A DNA stretch of 64,000 bases from Antedon mediterranea (taxonomy: Eukaryota > Echinodermata > Crinoidea > Comatulida > Antedonidae), in assembly GCF_964355755.1 (NCBI RefSeq), contig NC_092680.1, positions 15,787,001-15,851,000 of the forward strand, read 5' to 3'. The notes beneath the pieces are model-generated. The model was not told the origin of the DNA and did no database searches. It saw nothing but the letters and a program-made list of their open reading frames with translations. This document shows, piece after piece, positions 28,069 to 41,553 of this stretch. The position numbers were made by a program, and so were the translations under genes. Each line of letters begins with the position of its first letter. Position 1 is the first letter of the stretch.

Positions 28069-31000
28069 CTGGAAGACAAAAAAAAACAACATATGACATT
28101 CAGTTATGGTAGAAAATTGAGTTCATACATTTAGTAGGTTGAAACTCTACGGTGCATTACGGACGTATACAAATCGATTATATTATAAACTTGTACCAAT
28201 TCATTAATGTAGTGAGTTTTTAAAATGTAATGCCTTCATAGGCCTGGCGTTTATCGTATACAATGAACTGGGTGTTTTATACGCATCATAGGTCTATACA
28301 TATAAAAATAGCGGAAATCATATATCCGCAATTTAGGCGGATATCCTTAGATTCTGTTAGCTTTATAGGCAATACAATAACAAACTATGAGTATACCATA
28401 TTTGAAATTTATGCTAACAATTTATCATCAGCATTGTATCATTTATTCAATCAACAGTTAAAGAATCATTAGTATCTGAAATAAATAAAGTTGAAGATGA
28501 AGAATACTTTCCGATGGATCCACTGAAATATCAATAAGTCGCGATCTACTACACTGAACCAATCAAAAAAGAAATAATAATAATAATAATAATAACTTGG
28601 CCATTGTTAAGTTGTAAAACATTTTTACACGCCCTCGTTTTCTATTTGGTTACTGTACACACTCTGAATTCATCACAGTTTAAGGTAATCACAAAACTGT
28701 GATGTATCATTCATTAACAGCTCCCTTTTTTCAACCAAGGCAATCAAACAACATTATGCCGAGCTCCGGAGAGATCAAAGGCGTTATCTGTGACTGCGAC
28801 ACGATCAGTTCCACGCGGGAAAATATGTACATAGTTTACAGTATGTGTGTATTGTCGCAGCCAGACATAATATCAAAGGACTGTCACGAGTTCCTATCGT
28901 GGCAAAGCGAGCTTAGTGTTCTGTTGTTTCAACTAACTTCAGTTAGCGTATAAGTACGCCGTAATAATACACTAGGCCAAAATATTCTGTGAACCATGTG
29001 TATCCATTCATTCGGTGTATTAGATTCGGGATTATTCAGTTAAAACAATAAATTAAACAAAAAGCAAGAACATGTGGTGTATATACTCATTGTGTAAGTT
29101 TAATTGTGTGTAAAGAGTTAGCACCAAGTAACAATCGTGTTTAGCTAACAATTAGTTATTAATTAATGATCCTGAAACGTCGGTTAAAACAACAATTACA
29201 AATGAATTGTTCAATATTAATATTATCATAATATTATAATAAAATAAATGGGAACTACGGTCATTTTTATTTTATCTCGAGAAGACCTGTAGTGGTAGGA
29301 TGGGCCGAATGACCGACACATGAACTGAAAATGTACAAACATAATCGTCAAATGTACAGTAATAATATAGCTATGTAATTTAAATCAATACCATTGTGTA
29401 TATTCTTATAGCGTTCTCTTCTTAATGCAATGCACACAAATTAAAATTAAAGTAATTTGATTAGGCCCACAACATTTCTATTGGACTGTGATAAGTAACA
29501 TTTATCTTTAGTTATTCTTATGGTATATAATAGTATTGTCATTATTTTATTTATATTTATTTGAAATAATATTAGAATACTCTTTCAAATAGTAATTTTA
29601 ATCTAACCAAATTGTTACCATAACCTCATTGTTTGAAAGACAATTTGGCCATCTTTTTCTTTAAATTACAGTTAAATATGATTAAATACCTTTTTTCCGA
29701 ACCAATTTTGGTCAAAGTAAATAGGTAGTATAAGACATTAAAATAGTATATCCAACAAAGATGTAAGAAAAAATTGCTATCTTGATTCTCTCATGTGTAA
29801 CATTAATGAATAAGGAAAATGAGAGGGTGAAAAATAAATAAAATAAATAATAAATGTAAGAAAGAAATATAGTGTCATGCATTTTTATAAGGTCTTTTTA
29901 TTTAATTTTATTCAATTGCTTCGTTCTAACGTAGTCCTTTCTTTATAATTTTATTACGAATAGTCTACCTATTCAATTATATGCATGTATTTTTGCTTTG
30001 TAATTAGTATCTATTTTTTAATAAATAGTTATTAATACGTTTGAAGGTACGTGTTTAAAACATGCCGGGTAGGGCAGGGGGAAATTGCCGAGGTATGATG
30101 CGACACACCCGGTCCACTTAGGGAAAACCCCTAAACTGATTACAAAGTGCCTCTATTTGCTAATCACTATATTATGTAGGTTTATAAATATATGCCATTG
30201 CATAAAGTAAGATGAAAATGAATGTACTAAACTATGTCTAACCCGTATTAGTATGTGGACACGATCGAAGAACAATTTGACATGAACTTTCTGCAGCAGT
30301 CCAGATCATCGGAAATACTCAACATAGCTCAGCCTTGAACCAACCGTCCTCCCAAAAGGAAATGGATTAGCTAGATAATATCTCATTTTAACACACATTT
30401 TAAATTTCATGTAGATTATTAACATTCTAGATAATGTATGCAAGTTCACGTTGATTAGCAATGTGGCCCGGAATAGATATAGTAGCCTACCCAGTGTCTG
30501 ATGAAATAAGGCACACACAACGCAAAACTATTTGATTCAATATCACAATCACATACAAATTACAAAATTGAAGAAAAAAAAAGTATAAATATAGGCTACA
30601 CAAGAGTAATTAAAATAAAATGTTGAGCTTTAAACAAAATTAAAATATCAGTAATATTATTTCAATGGGCTCTCCGTGTATGTGTGTGATTACCAAACAA
30701 AGATTATCATACAAAACAATTCAACAAACACATTATAATAATGTAGCCTACTATAACCATAGAGATATTATAATACTCTTCTATAACGTATCAGAATATA
30801 CGTACCAAAAGACCTACAATACAACGGTCATGGCGTGATATATCTCTACCAGCTGATATTAAACCAAGCCCACAAAGCTGCAAATCTCATCGTTATTGTC
30901 TGTGCGTAAAAGACTATCCTCCTTTGTTCATTTCCAGACGAACTATGGCATAAACACGACAATCTAGTGGTATATTAACTTATAATATAAATTTGGACAT

Positions 31001-32274
31001 TTAAATGGTCTGAAAACACTCAACAGATGCCGAAACCATTGGAAGTAAGTCTATATCAACACAGCGGCTGGTAAAACTACTTCGCTTTGAACGTCTGGAA
31101 ATGAAACTAACTATTGTCTATTACTCATTATAGTACAGTATTATAGTATCGTCTGTACTAGATATACTTTATTTGTAGTCACACATTTAATAAGGGGTAT
31201 TAAAACATTGCAATGAAAATTATGTTTGATAAACGGTAAATGTCACTTTTCTTGTAATACATTTTCCCATTCTAATTTTCTAAAAGTTGAAACTTAATCA
31301 TCAATTTTGGAAGTGTTATTAATTAATATTATGTAATTGTATTATTATTATTTGATTATTTTCATTAACTTTTGATACATAAACACATTAAACTTCATTT
31401 TCTATTTTCTGTACCGTATTATATTTACTGTTTAGAAATGACATGATTTCTGACAGATTGAATTCAAATTCTAAAAATCCTCACAATTATTAATATTATT
31501 TATTCTAAATAAAAATTAAGGTAACAAATACTTATACATTATGAAGAATTTTATGATTATGTTGACCCATATGTTACATCAGGTGTACAGTAGGGCCCAG
31601 AGGGGGAAGTTTCTTCCCAGAGCCAATTATATTTACACTATAAGGACATACCTAACTAAATCAGTACACAAACACATTCAACATACACACAACATAATCA
31701 AATAAAAATGGAAATAATACTTACAACTTCAGGCCTACAAAGCGCTGTATAGTAAATGAGATTTATGATAAACTAAGCAGAATACACTTATGAAAGGAAA
31801 GTACTGTGGCCCCGGGGTGAATCATTGATGACGTATTCGTCACGTGACGTTGGATTCCCTTCGGTCTTTTTTCTGACTAAGAATTTTTCAAAAACATGTC
31901 ATTTATCATTAATTATGATAAATAATTATGTTACATTATCATATTAGTGTATTGAACGTTTAAATAAAATGTGTCAATTTGTCATGTTACTTATGTTATT
32001 ACCTATCTGAGTTCTATATTATAAATAACTTCTACATTTTTAAAAGTGGCCAATTATTCAAGGTTTTTATTTTCAGTGTTTTTAACTGAAACAAGATGAT
32101 ATAATCAAGTATTTTGGTAAGTGTTTTTTTTAGGGTTATGAATTTTAATTAGTTCTTTTTAACTTATTCTATTAACAAAAATGGTTCAGCAAGTTCATGG
32201 TGTAACATTATTCGTATACATGGTATCGACTTTACCATTGAAAAATGATGAAATGAGACCCCTGTTCATACTTA

Positions 32275-32412
32275 CGTTTAATTCCCACGTAGACGTAACG
32301 CAGGCGAGTTGAACAATGACAAACGACTGTTTGAATAATCCATCGCTTGTTATTGGTCAAATCCCTTACGTTGCGTTACGTCCTTGTGCTGCGTCTCTAG
32401 TGGTAACCAAGT
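32275..32412. mobile_element. GGTTCCCACTAG-family MITE, copy 2
   Basis: TTCCCACGTAGACGTAACGCA at the left is roughly inverted at the right (TGCGTCTCTAGTGGTAACC). The interior holds CGCTTGTTATTGGTCAAATC. The duplicated version lies at 46188-46326. Confidence 0.5.
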
Positions 32413-34084
32413 ATTATTTATTAAATTTTGCACTCATAAAACAATACATTTATTAAACAATCTGACAGATGTGTGTTCAAGTTTGTGTGTCAAAAATATA
32501 AATCCTAAATATATAAATGCCACCCTAAGCCGGGATGGGATCATTCACCTAATTATCACTATTTTAAAAGAAGTTTGAATTTGTTTTATTTACTTGAAAA
32601 CGGAAATCAAGTCGGGGTGTGATAACGATAGTTTTTGGTTGGACGGAAACCTAATTAAGAATGGTTAGTGAATACGTTCAACAATCATGCAAAAATTGAA
32701 CTAAACACAATGGAAAGCAGCAATGGGTTTCAATAATGGGCCCAAAATGAACTTTAGTTAGCCTTTAATATATATAAATAGGTCTTATATTAAATAATGA
32801 TATTAATCTGTTTTAATTAATTCTAGACAAAATATCATTAAATAGTTTCTCTGGCTCGTTGATTGTTAAGGGTTTTAATATTTACGTACGATATCAGACA
32901 AGCATAACATACAGTCAACTTAATTGACCTTTATTATTATCCATTCTTTACGACATTTATTTAGAAAATCGATCTTAGTCTAATTTAAATGGATTATTAA
33001 CAAATCACCTGCAACTAAACAACCTAAAAATGTAAACTAAATACGTGCACGTGATATGCGTAAAGTAATGTAGGCGCGTTACGTTACGTTTGGAACCTGT
33101 CAATGCAAGGACAACCTGCGTATAATGCCACGTCCTTCAGACGGGACGCTACGTCATTGGTCTTGTGTAACATTTAACCATTCTTTAATTTCACTCATAG
33201 GTCTACATATATATCTTTTCATATTTACCATCATTAATGTAATCTAAATAATAGCGTTGAATTTCTGTCTTTGTTTGAAGCATTATTTAAAACAATAGGC
33301 CTAACCTAAGATTCTTAGATTCTTAGACCAAAGTAAAAAAACCGATAAGTTCCTTACTCGTTATCAAATTATCCTGAGCGTGTGTCATAATTCTCCGTTT
33401 GACGAGGTGATATCGCCAGGGTTCAATTTGGCACGATGAAGTAAAATTGAATGTACATAATTGTGCCTAATGGTTCAGTGTAAGCTACTTCGACCTCGCA
33501 AGAGACAGTTCTTAAGAGGCCTACAGAAAACTTTCGTTTTGTAACTGAAATTATACATATTGAAAAAAACCATCGTAAAATAATTATTGTAAAACACAAA
33601 TAAATAACTAAAACGACTTTCTGTTTTTGCAGTATTCATTTTTATACAGTACAGTATTCAGTTTTCCAGGGACACCCCTATAGATTAACGGGATACTTAC
33701 CAGTGACAAGATCGAGGGGAAATATATTATGTTCAACAAGTATACTGAACTGAGATTTAGAAAAGCTAGCTGCTACATATAATTCACTTTAAATCTAAAC
33801 AAAAAAGCTGAATGTGTTGATAAAACCAGAGCAATTGCTCTGTGGTCTAATAGTTTTAATCAGCCGCACAGAAAAAAATTATGACGTATATCTTTAATTG
33901 CCAGACATGATTCATCTTTTTAAAAATAGGACGATTCGTGGATATTTGGTTCAATAGAGATAATAAAGTACTTTATTAAGATTATTGGTTGGCATGAAAA
34001 TAAAGAAATTTGCCGTGTTTATATGATTTTCAATGTCAAGAGATAAGTAAGAGAAGTATAATTTATATAATTAACTATGTTACA

Positions 34085-34115
<31 letters not shown>

Positions 34116-35742
34116 AATTTATATTTATACTGGGTCACGTTACGTTGCGTTACGTCGATGCGTTTATATCAATCATTCACATATATGACCATAAATATAA
34201 ATCGTTGGTAATGTACAATCTAAAAAAGTATTGAAGCAAAAAAAAAATATTAGAAAATCCTGCAACACTACATTTTGAAACATGGCAATAGATTACTTTT
34301 ATGTCATTAGATAATATTGTGTTTTTAGGCCTAGTATACTAGTTTGGGCATGGGGAATGGCACATCTTAGGAAGGTGAAAATAGGAAAAAATGCCATGAC
34401 GGGGGTTGTCCATACATTCTATATCTTCTATTGGTGTTTTGCGTCCCGGTGTCTCAGGGTAGACCTGTTCGTAAACATTGTTATTTTATCCATCTTACTC
34501 TTTGTAATCTACGATTATTATTTAAACCAAGATTTTGTTTTTGATTATTATAAATGTCCTTGCACGCAACTCAATAAATATTAATAGGTATTCAGATTAT
34601 GAATAATGAAAGCAAATAAAACGCTCCTATCAAACAAAAAAATAGATCACTTAAACAGACCAAAACCAATCTTTAGAAACCAATCACCGACGGTAGTTTT
34701 GCTAAGATATTGAATACACTAACAGTAAGGACATATATTTGTTTACAAGTTCATGTTGTTGTATTTGAACAAGGGAGAAATACGTTTCTAAGAAAGTAGG
34801 CTAGGCCTATATAACGGTAATGGGAGGAATATTACCTAAAGCCAATATACTTCACCATTTAAAAATAAAAGTATTACTATCAAACTGAGTGTAGTGATGA
34901 ACACATTTTGAATACATTTGGTGGATGTTACTCTAAACAAACAGAAGCCTAAGTATACAATATGTAGAACTGTATAGAATATTGTTTAAAGCTTTAATGG
35001 CGAATACACACTAGTAAAGTAGGGTTATGGTACAATAAATTATGTAACAAGGAAATATTATAGTAAAGTTGAACATGTCCTCACTCCCAAAGATGGTTGT
35101 AGCAGCTAAACGTTGAGATACTCTCAATTGCTTTTGTTCTTGTTGACAGTATAATAATCACATGCACGACAAACCTTACTTATTTATAATTATCATGATA
35201 AAGAACCTAGACAAAACTGACGAAAGTATCATACTTACAACATACAGTAACCTAATAACATCCCTTATCGATACTATAATACGTCATTAAATGCACACTT
35301 CCCGTCACATCAAATGTACCCGCAGAAAAACTCACTTTAGAAGATTTAACCATTATTTTCAGGGTTGGCTGATGACGAAGTTTGTCTGTCTGTGCAACAG
35401 TATATAAGGCTATTTTTAGGAAGGGGTTTAGCTGTTGGGGATAGTCACTTCCGGTTTTCAGCTGATGCATGTCATATAGGTGTTAGATCGGAGAAGTATG
35501 CTACAAGGTTAGGCCTAAATCTAACTTAAATATTCATTTTGAATAGTTACAGAACCTCATTAAAGATAGTATTAAATTGTGTAAAGGATATACCTAACTG
35601 AATAAGATCTCTTATTGGAGAGAACTAATTAGTATTATGATGAGGATTCTTTCATTCAATTAAAATTACGAAACTCAATACAAAGCGATATGATATAACA
35701 ATAGACAAAATACATATAGCACATGATCCAGTAAATCTAAAG

Positions 35743-35917
35743 CGTGGTTCCCACTAGCGACGCAACACAAGGACGTAACGCAACGCAAGTGAATTGACCA
35801 ATCACAAGCGATGGCTTATTCGCTTGTGATTGCTAACTGTCTATAACTTCGCTTGTGAGTGGTTAAAACGCTTGCGTTGCGTTTACGTCCTTGCGTTACG
35901 TTCTAGTGGGAACCAAA
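35743..35917. mobile_element. GGTTCCCACTAG-family MITE, copy 3 (175 bp)
   Basis: The ends GTGGTTCCCACTAGCGACG and CGTTCTAGTGGGAACCA are inverted. Subterminal AAGGACGTAACGCAACGCAA pairs with TTGCGTTGCGTTTACGTCCTT. Internally, CACAAGCGA / TCGCTTGTG forms a further palindrome. Confidence 0.65.
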
Positions 35918-38039
35918 ACTATTGTTTGTTTGTTATTATTTATTTACATGCTGGCCTTCCTCGAATCCATTGTTCAATCAATGTTTCACTATTGTTTGCT
36001 ATTATTTATTTATACTGGGCAACCTCTTCAGTCAATGACTGGTCTCAAGGGCCCAGTTATGATCAGTGGCTGATGTACTAATACATCGGGGTAACCCACT
36101 ACACGTCTCAAAAGATGTATTATGTTATTTAATGTGCACATGAGCTACACTTTATCCCATTTAAAGATATAGTGTTGACATAGCTTTAAAGTAGTGAACT
36201 ATCAAAATAGTTTGACCAAAAAAGTGTTATGTTATGTTTTTTGTCAAACTAGTTTTAGACTTCAGTACTCTAAAGTTCTGTCAATAGCTCAATAGAAATA
36301 ATCAAATCACAGTAACAATATACAAGAGAAAGGCGAACATGATAAAAAGAAAAAAAACTAAAGGCCTAAAATCACAAGTCATGCATTATATAAATATAAG
36401 TTACTAACCGTGATGTTTGAAGGAATTGAATAGATTCTGCACCCAGGTCATAGTGGAAAACGAATACTTCCTTTATACAAAACGTTCTATCACTAATTGC
36501 ATTCTATGAATTCAAGAAGCATTATTCAGATTATGCACAACGGACACTAATTGGGCAGAAAACTTCCGAGTGTGTGTTATATTTCAGTTACTCACATGAC
36601 ACGACGTAAATTGTAATTCAACTAAATGGGAGATAGATGAAATAGGATGAACCACCTCACAACTACTGTATTAGTTAATTGGGTTAAAAATGAGAAGTCT
36701 ATATCATAACAATTATGATAGTCATGCATGAGAAGAAAATAATGGTTAAAATAATATAATCAATGTAGAAATGTTGTTGCAAGCCTAGGCCTAGGCTACA
36801 CATGTGATGATGGTACTAGTACTTGTAATATGTTCCAGATCTGAATAAGATATATCTTATAAATGTTATTAAGTCAAGCTAATTGCAATAGTGATATTAA
36901 AATGCTCTTAGTTATGTTATTGTTGAAAACATTAACAGGCAGAAAATGTAGACTACAGGCCCACAATTTATCCATGTATCATAACACATGAAGATCCAGG
37001 TTCGAGTCTCACTCTCACTCAATAAATGTTTTCATAATAAAAATAATATTCAATACAATAGATCAGACTATAAACACATTTTTTTTAATGAGAATTTCAA
37101 CTTATAACATCTGGCCTACTGTGTTATAATATAACATAATCGACTGCATATCTTCCACAATTAAGAAGAAAAATAATCATATATAATATTTATCATTGGT
37201 TGTGAGTACACAGTGGCCTTGTAATTTTTTAAAAGATAAATTATCTTAATTGACTTATAATTAAAATAAACCTTCAAAATTATAATTAAATTATACATAA
37301 TTACAGGGATATACTACTATTATCCGAATGTATTACTGAAGTTGTTGTTGTAAGGCAGCTATGGTTAAGGAAACAAAGCGGGGGCGACCATGGCCATATT
37401 AGAACATCCTGAAGGAACCTAACAGGCCTGTGTACATTTTAAGGTTATGATTTTAGGAGTATACGCCTAATATAATAATTATGATGATAATTTACTGAAA
37501 AGAGAATTACCTTTCATTATTTGTTTATTTGATAATTTTATATATTTTATTTATATTTATTGTTTTTTTCAATTATTTATTTTTTATTTATTTGTTGGTT
37601 ATTATATTATTTAGTATTGACGTCGGTCGAACTTGCCCACTTTTTAACTGTTACATTTGTAAATTTTTGGAAAAACTATATTTCATCTCAGTTTGATCTT
37701 GTTTGTTTGAATAAAACACAATTTTAGAAACTGTTAAAATGATTTTAAAACATTATCATTAATGAAAAAAGGATTACATTAAAACATATGATACGTATTG
37801 AATGAATAAAAGTGTGGTTCACGATAAAAAGGAGAAAAACTGCATAGAGCCGATGTTTCTCTGAAGGTGATTATCACTAAATCAATGTTGTATTAATAAA
37901 TCACAACATACTAGAAACTGATCAAAACTATTATAACCCAGTAAGTTGTCATGTTGAAAGTTCACCAGCATGACACGAAACAAAGTTTACACATTTACTC
38001 TGTGTTGCTAGAATCGAAATGATGATTCATTTGTTTTGT

Positions 38040-38098
38040 ACTATGATTATTGTATGTTTATGATTTTGTGAATGGAAATAAAGAAAGAAAGAAAGAAT
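38040..38098 (+). mobile_element. Probable LINE 3' tail with (GAAA)n
   Basis: The sequence GTGAATGGAAATAAAGAAAG continues into a short GAAA repeat. This is the usual look of a truncated LINE 3' end. No upstream coding remnant could be recognised. Confidence 0.35.
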
Positions 38099-40320
38099 GA
38101 TACACTGAAGGTGATTTAGACATTGTCAACAGATACTGGGTGGTACAAAAATACAATCTTTTGGGTTTGATGATGGATGGGTACATTTTTCTAGTTGGTT
38201 TTACTGGCGGTTGATATTCTTTTGGCTTGCATACATGCCTAAAGTTTGGTTTATCATACCATTTATAGTATTCAATATATTGCGTACACTTGTACATGTT
38301 ATTGAAAAATAATTGAAGGAATGAAATGAATGAATTTATTGATATCTATTTAACCAAATATTCTATTTAATTATATATTAATTATTTATTCTTATTATTA
38401 GAATGGAAAATGTTGGAATACAGAAGATAATTCAATTTTCTCTCTGTAGGCTATGTAAGCATATTCTTTATTGAAAGTGTCATTTTTCACAACACATCCT
38501 TCAGTTAAGTTAACCTTAAATAAACTATTCGAAATGTGTTTTTTTGTTGTTATATCATAGCTGAATCTTACATTTTCCTGTGTTAAATGCATTCAATTCT
38601 GCAGTTTAATTGTGGTTTGTATAGAATAGCACGGAAGTCCTTGGCAAGCCCTTTATCAAGTGGAATTATAGGCCAGATGATTTCTACAGTACAAAATGAT
38701 GTCAGTAATAAATATGATATTACAGTTTCCAGTTATAAAACAGTTGATCAAACGCTGATGAATCCAAACTAACCAACATTACCGACCAGCATTCTGCTTA
38801 TCAACATTTACCATATAGTCAACATAGGACTATACTGAACCAATCATCTACCAGGAAAATATCAATGTACTTTAGCAACCAAACATTGAGCCTATTAGAA
38901 ATCTACCATATCTTTAGTATAGACTAATATCAAACTTAAACTACCTAATGTTTAGAGACAATATGTTTTTTTTATTCTGTGGAGGAAACACTACTTTTGT
39001 TCACATTACTATCATCTTTCATGTCATCACCTTAAAATCACATTTGTGTTAATTTCTTATGTCATTACAATTTCATCAACTTTATCAGTAACATTTTTAA
39101 ATCTTTGTATTCTATATTACCTCCATTTTTCATTACTCTTCCTATATTTTGCTATAGGCCTAGGCCTAATACAGTTACAAAAGAAGTTCAAAAAGATAAC
39201 GCAAAGACGATATGCCTAAATAATTCATCGTTAAACTTTTTGTTAACCTTTACTTACTTACAGTTATTGAACAAAACCAATATTACATTTGTGTATTGAA
39301 ATAATTCTGCAAGAATGGGACAGTTGAAAACTTCTTACTACTATTATAAGGCAAAAGATCCCTCGTAACTACATAATGAAATGCCAAATGTGCCCTATTA
39401 TAATAAAAACAAATGTCATTGAAGAGACATGTAGTTATAACGTGGACCTATAACAAGTTCATTGTATATAGCAATGCATTGCTATATGCCTATCTACTAC
39501 AACATCTATAAACTTCATAGTTTGAATTCCGTAATAAACATTTTCTTAGTAATGAATACAAACATTATAAAATTCTAACCTGTTCACATATCGTTTTAAA
39601 TGCTTTTCTTTGATGTAGCCTATACGATTGTATTATGCTTCCTTTACAAACACTATTCACCTGTTGATTGTATCCCGCTGACCATGAAATCTGGTTAACA
39701 CACGATCAACTCGTAAGCTGCGCATTTACACTGACCATGCTAGGAAGCGGTAATAAAAAGTAGGCACCAGCTTGTGATCACTGTTCACACTTCTGACTGG
39801 TTGAAAATAAAATGTAATTCTTATTAGTAAATTGCTCATAAGCTCGAAATAATTAAAGTTGAAAACAATGGTATGATTGTAATTCTTGTCAACAAATCTT
39901 AAATGAGTAACATTATTACGGTGCTACTAATATTTTAACAATCTTAAGTGATCTTAATCATCAATTAAGTGATGTCTTGCCCAACACAAGTTTATCTTGG
40001 TTTTCCTTTTGATTTTACTTTTTGGGAATATATTACCACTTTTTTGAAAAGACACTTCTTTTTTTTCAGTCTGTTTAACTTCATAAATATTTGAAAATTA
40101 AAAAGAAATGTTCTTTTTTTATTGTTATTTTGATTTGAAAGAAATAAATGTTAAATTGAATTGAATTGATCGAAAATAGTAGGATTTTTTTTGTGAAATG
40201 GTAATAAATAAGTCTAGCATAGGAAAAAGTTTTACTGTCACGACTGAGCTTCAAACTCGAGCTTTCTATTTCCATAGACGCTTCGACCATTAACTTGTAC
40301 TAGTTTGTGAGTGAAAAAGA

Positions 40321-41351
40321 TCGGAACCATCCTTTGTGTGTAACTAGTTCTAGAGCTGTTTAAAATAAACATATGCTAATTTGAAGGCGTTACATCATAA
40401 CATGTTATTCCTTCTTTATAAGTGCTTTCATTATTTAATTAAATATTGTATGTAATTGAAATGAAACTAATATTATTAATTATTAATATAGGCCTAGGAA
40501 AAGCGTGATGTTCCAATTAAACGTGAACTTTGCACAATAATGGTCATTACTATAAAGAAACTTTCTCCTTAGGAAATGCCGGAGACTTGCTTGCCAAACC
40601 ACAAGAAACTAAATCAGCTAAAAGCAATTTTATGATTAAAATATCACATTTTAAAGACATTTTTGAAAAAAAAAACCAGAAGCAATAACTTCACAATTTC
40701 AACTGAAAGTTGTTCAAAGGTCAGGTTAATCTTTTAATAACCATTTAAACAGTGTGAAGAGGATATTTAATGATGTCATCGTTTCCAGTTTCTGCCGATA
40801 AATTGTCTATTTAACAATGTATAAGGTGATTGACCATATTAATAGGGCAACATGAAGGGAATAAACTACTGTTGGTAATATCCAAACAGCACTAGGCAAC
40901 ATATATACGTAAACTTACATATCCAGGCTCCAATACCCTGGTAAAACTAATAAAAAAAATCAATCTCATATCAAGGAATCTTTAGCCCTAATGAAACAAA
41001 GCCAACTTAATCCACTTTTCCTCTTTCCATTAATTAAAAATGAATGATGTTCACAGGATGTGTTATAAACAATTGATTTAATAATGGCTGTGGCATAATA
41101 ATATAACAATAAAGTGTTATTAGTAAATGTAATTACAATACGAAGCTGAAAATAATTTTTCGGATATAATAAATTGTAATTGTGAATGTGAATCTGTATT
41201 GTACAGTATATATCAATGATCAGCAAATTATAGAGTTGGAGGTTGGTGATATAGGATACTAATGGAGAAATATGGGAGAATAGAGGGCGGCAGATTCAAG
41301 AAATGTTGTAGAAAAATATATGATAGGCGGCAGCAGACTCCAGAAAAACAT
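40321..41351. repeat. R repeat, full copy 1 (about 1.03 kb)
   Basis: Near-identical to 47659-48714 over its whole length. It starts TCGGAACCATCC and ends CTCCAGAAAAACAT. The 5' 190 bp recur once more at 41362-41553. No coding. It has no LTR-like TG...CA ends, so I do not call it an LTR. Confidence 0.8.
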
Positions 41352-41361
41352 CGGAAAAGGA

Positions 41362-41553
41362 TCGGAACCATCCTTCGTGTTTAACTAGTTCTAGAGCTGT
41401 TTAAAATAAACATATGCTAATTTGAAGGCGTTACATCATAACATGTTATTCCTTCTTTATAAGTGCTTTCATTATTTAATTAAATATTGTATGTAATTGA
41501 AATGAAACTAACATTATTAATTATTAATATAAGCCTAGGAAAAGCGTGATGTT
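41362..41553. repeat. R repeat, partial copy 2
   Basis: It matches the first part of 40321-41351 up to GCGTGATGTT. The duplicated Ig gene A' then begins at 41561 after a 7-base filler (GAACAAT) that repeats the first bases of the Ig block. Confidence 0.75.

Larger units (their letters stand above)
26781..32497. repeat. Segmental duplication, copy 1 (contains 5' part of Ig gene A)
   Basis: This block and 41561-46407 run in parallel in the same orientation with only a few percent difference. It starts inside the transmembrane codons of gene A at GAACAATGAC and ends at GTGTCAAAAAT. Copy 1 has 28753-30136, which copy 2 lacks; the junction in copy 2 has AAC microhomology. Copy 2 has an extra 480-bp internal duplication. 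Beyond gene A the block is non-coding, AT-rich DNA. Confidence 0.85.
28069..40320. other. Intergenic and upstream DNA of gene A, no further gene seen
   Basis: AT-rich sequence without supported coding regions. It includes an (AAT)n run near 28578, an (ATTG)6 run at 34090-34115, two members of the GGTTCCCACTAG MITE family and LINE-like 3' tails near 38040-38095 and 38300-38345. A CACGTGACG cluster near 31840 is also present in copy 2. GGTTCGAGTCTC near 36991 resembles a tRNA B box, but no tRNA can be folded around it. Confidence 0.45.
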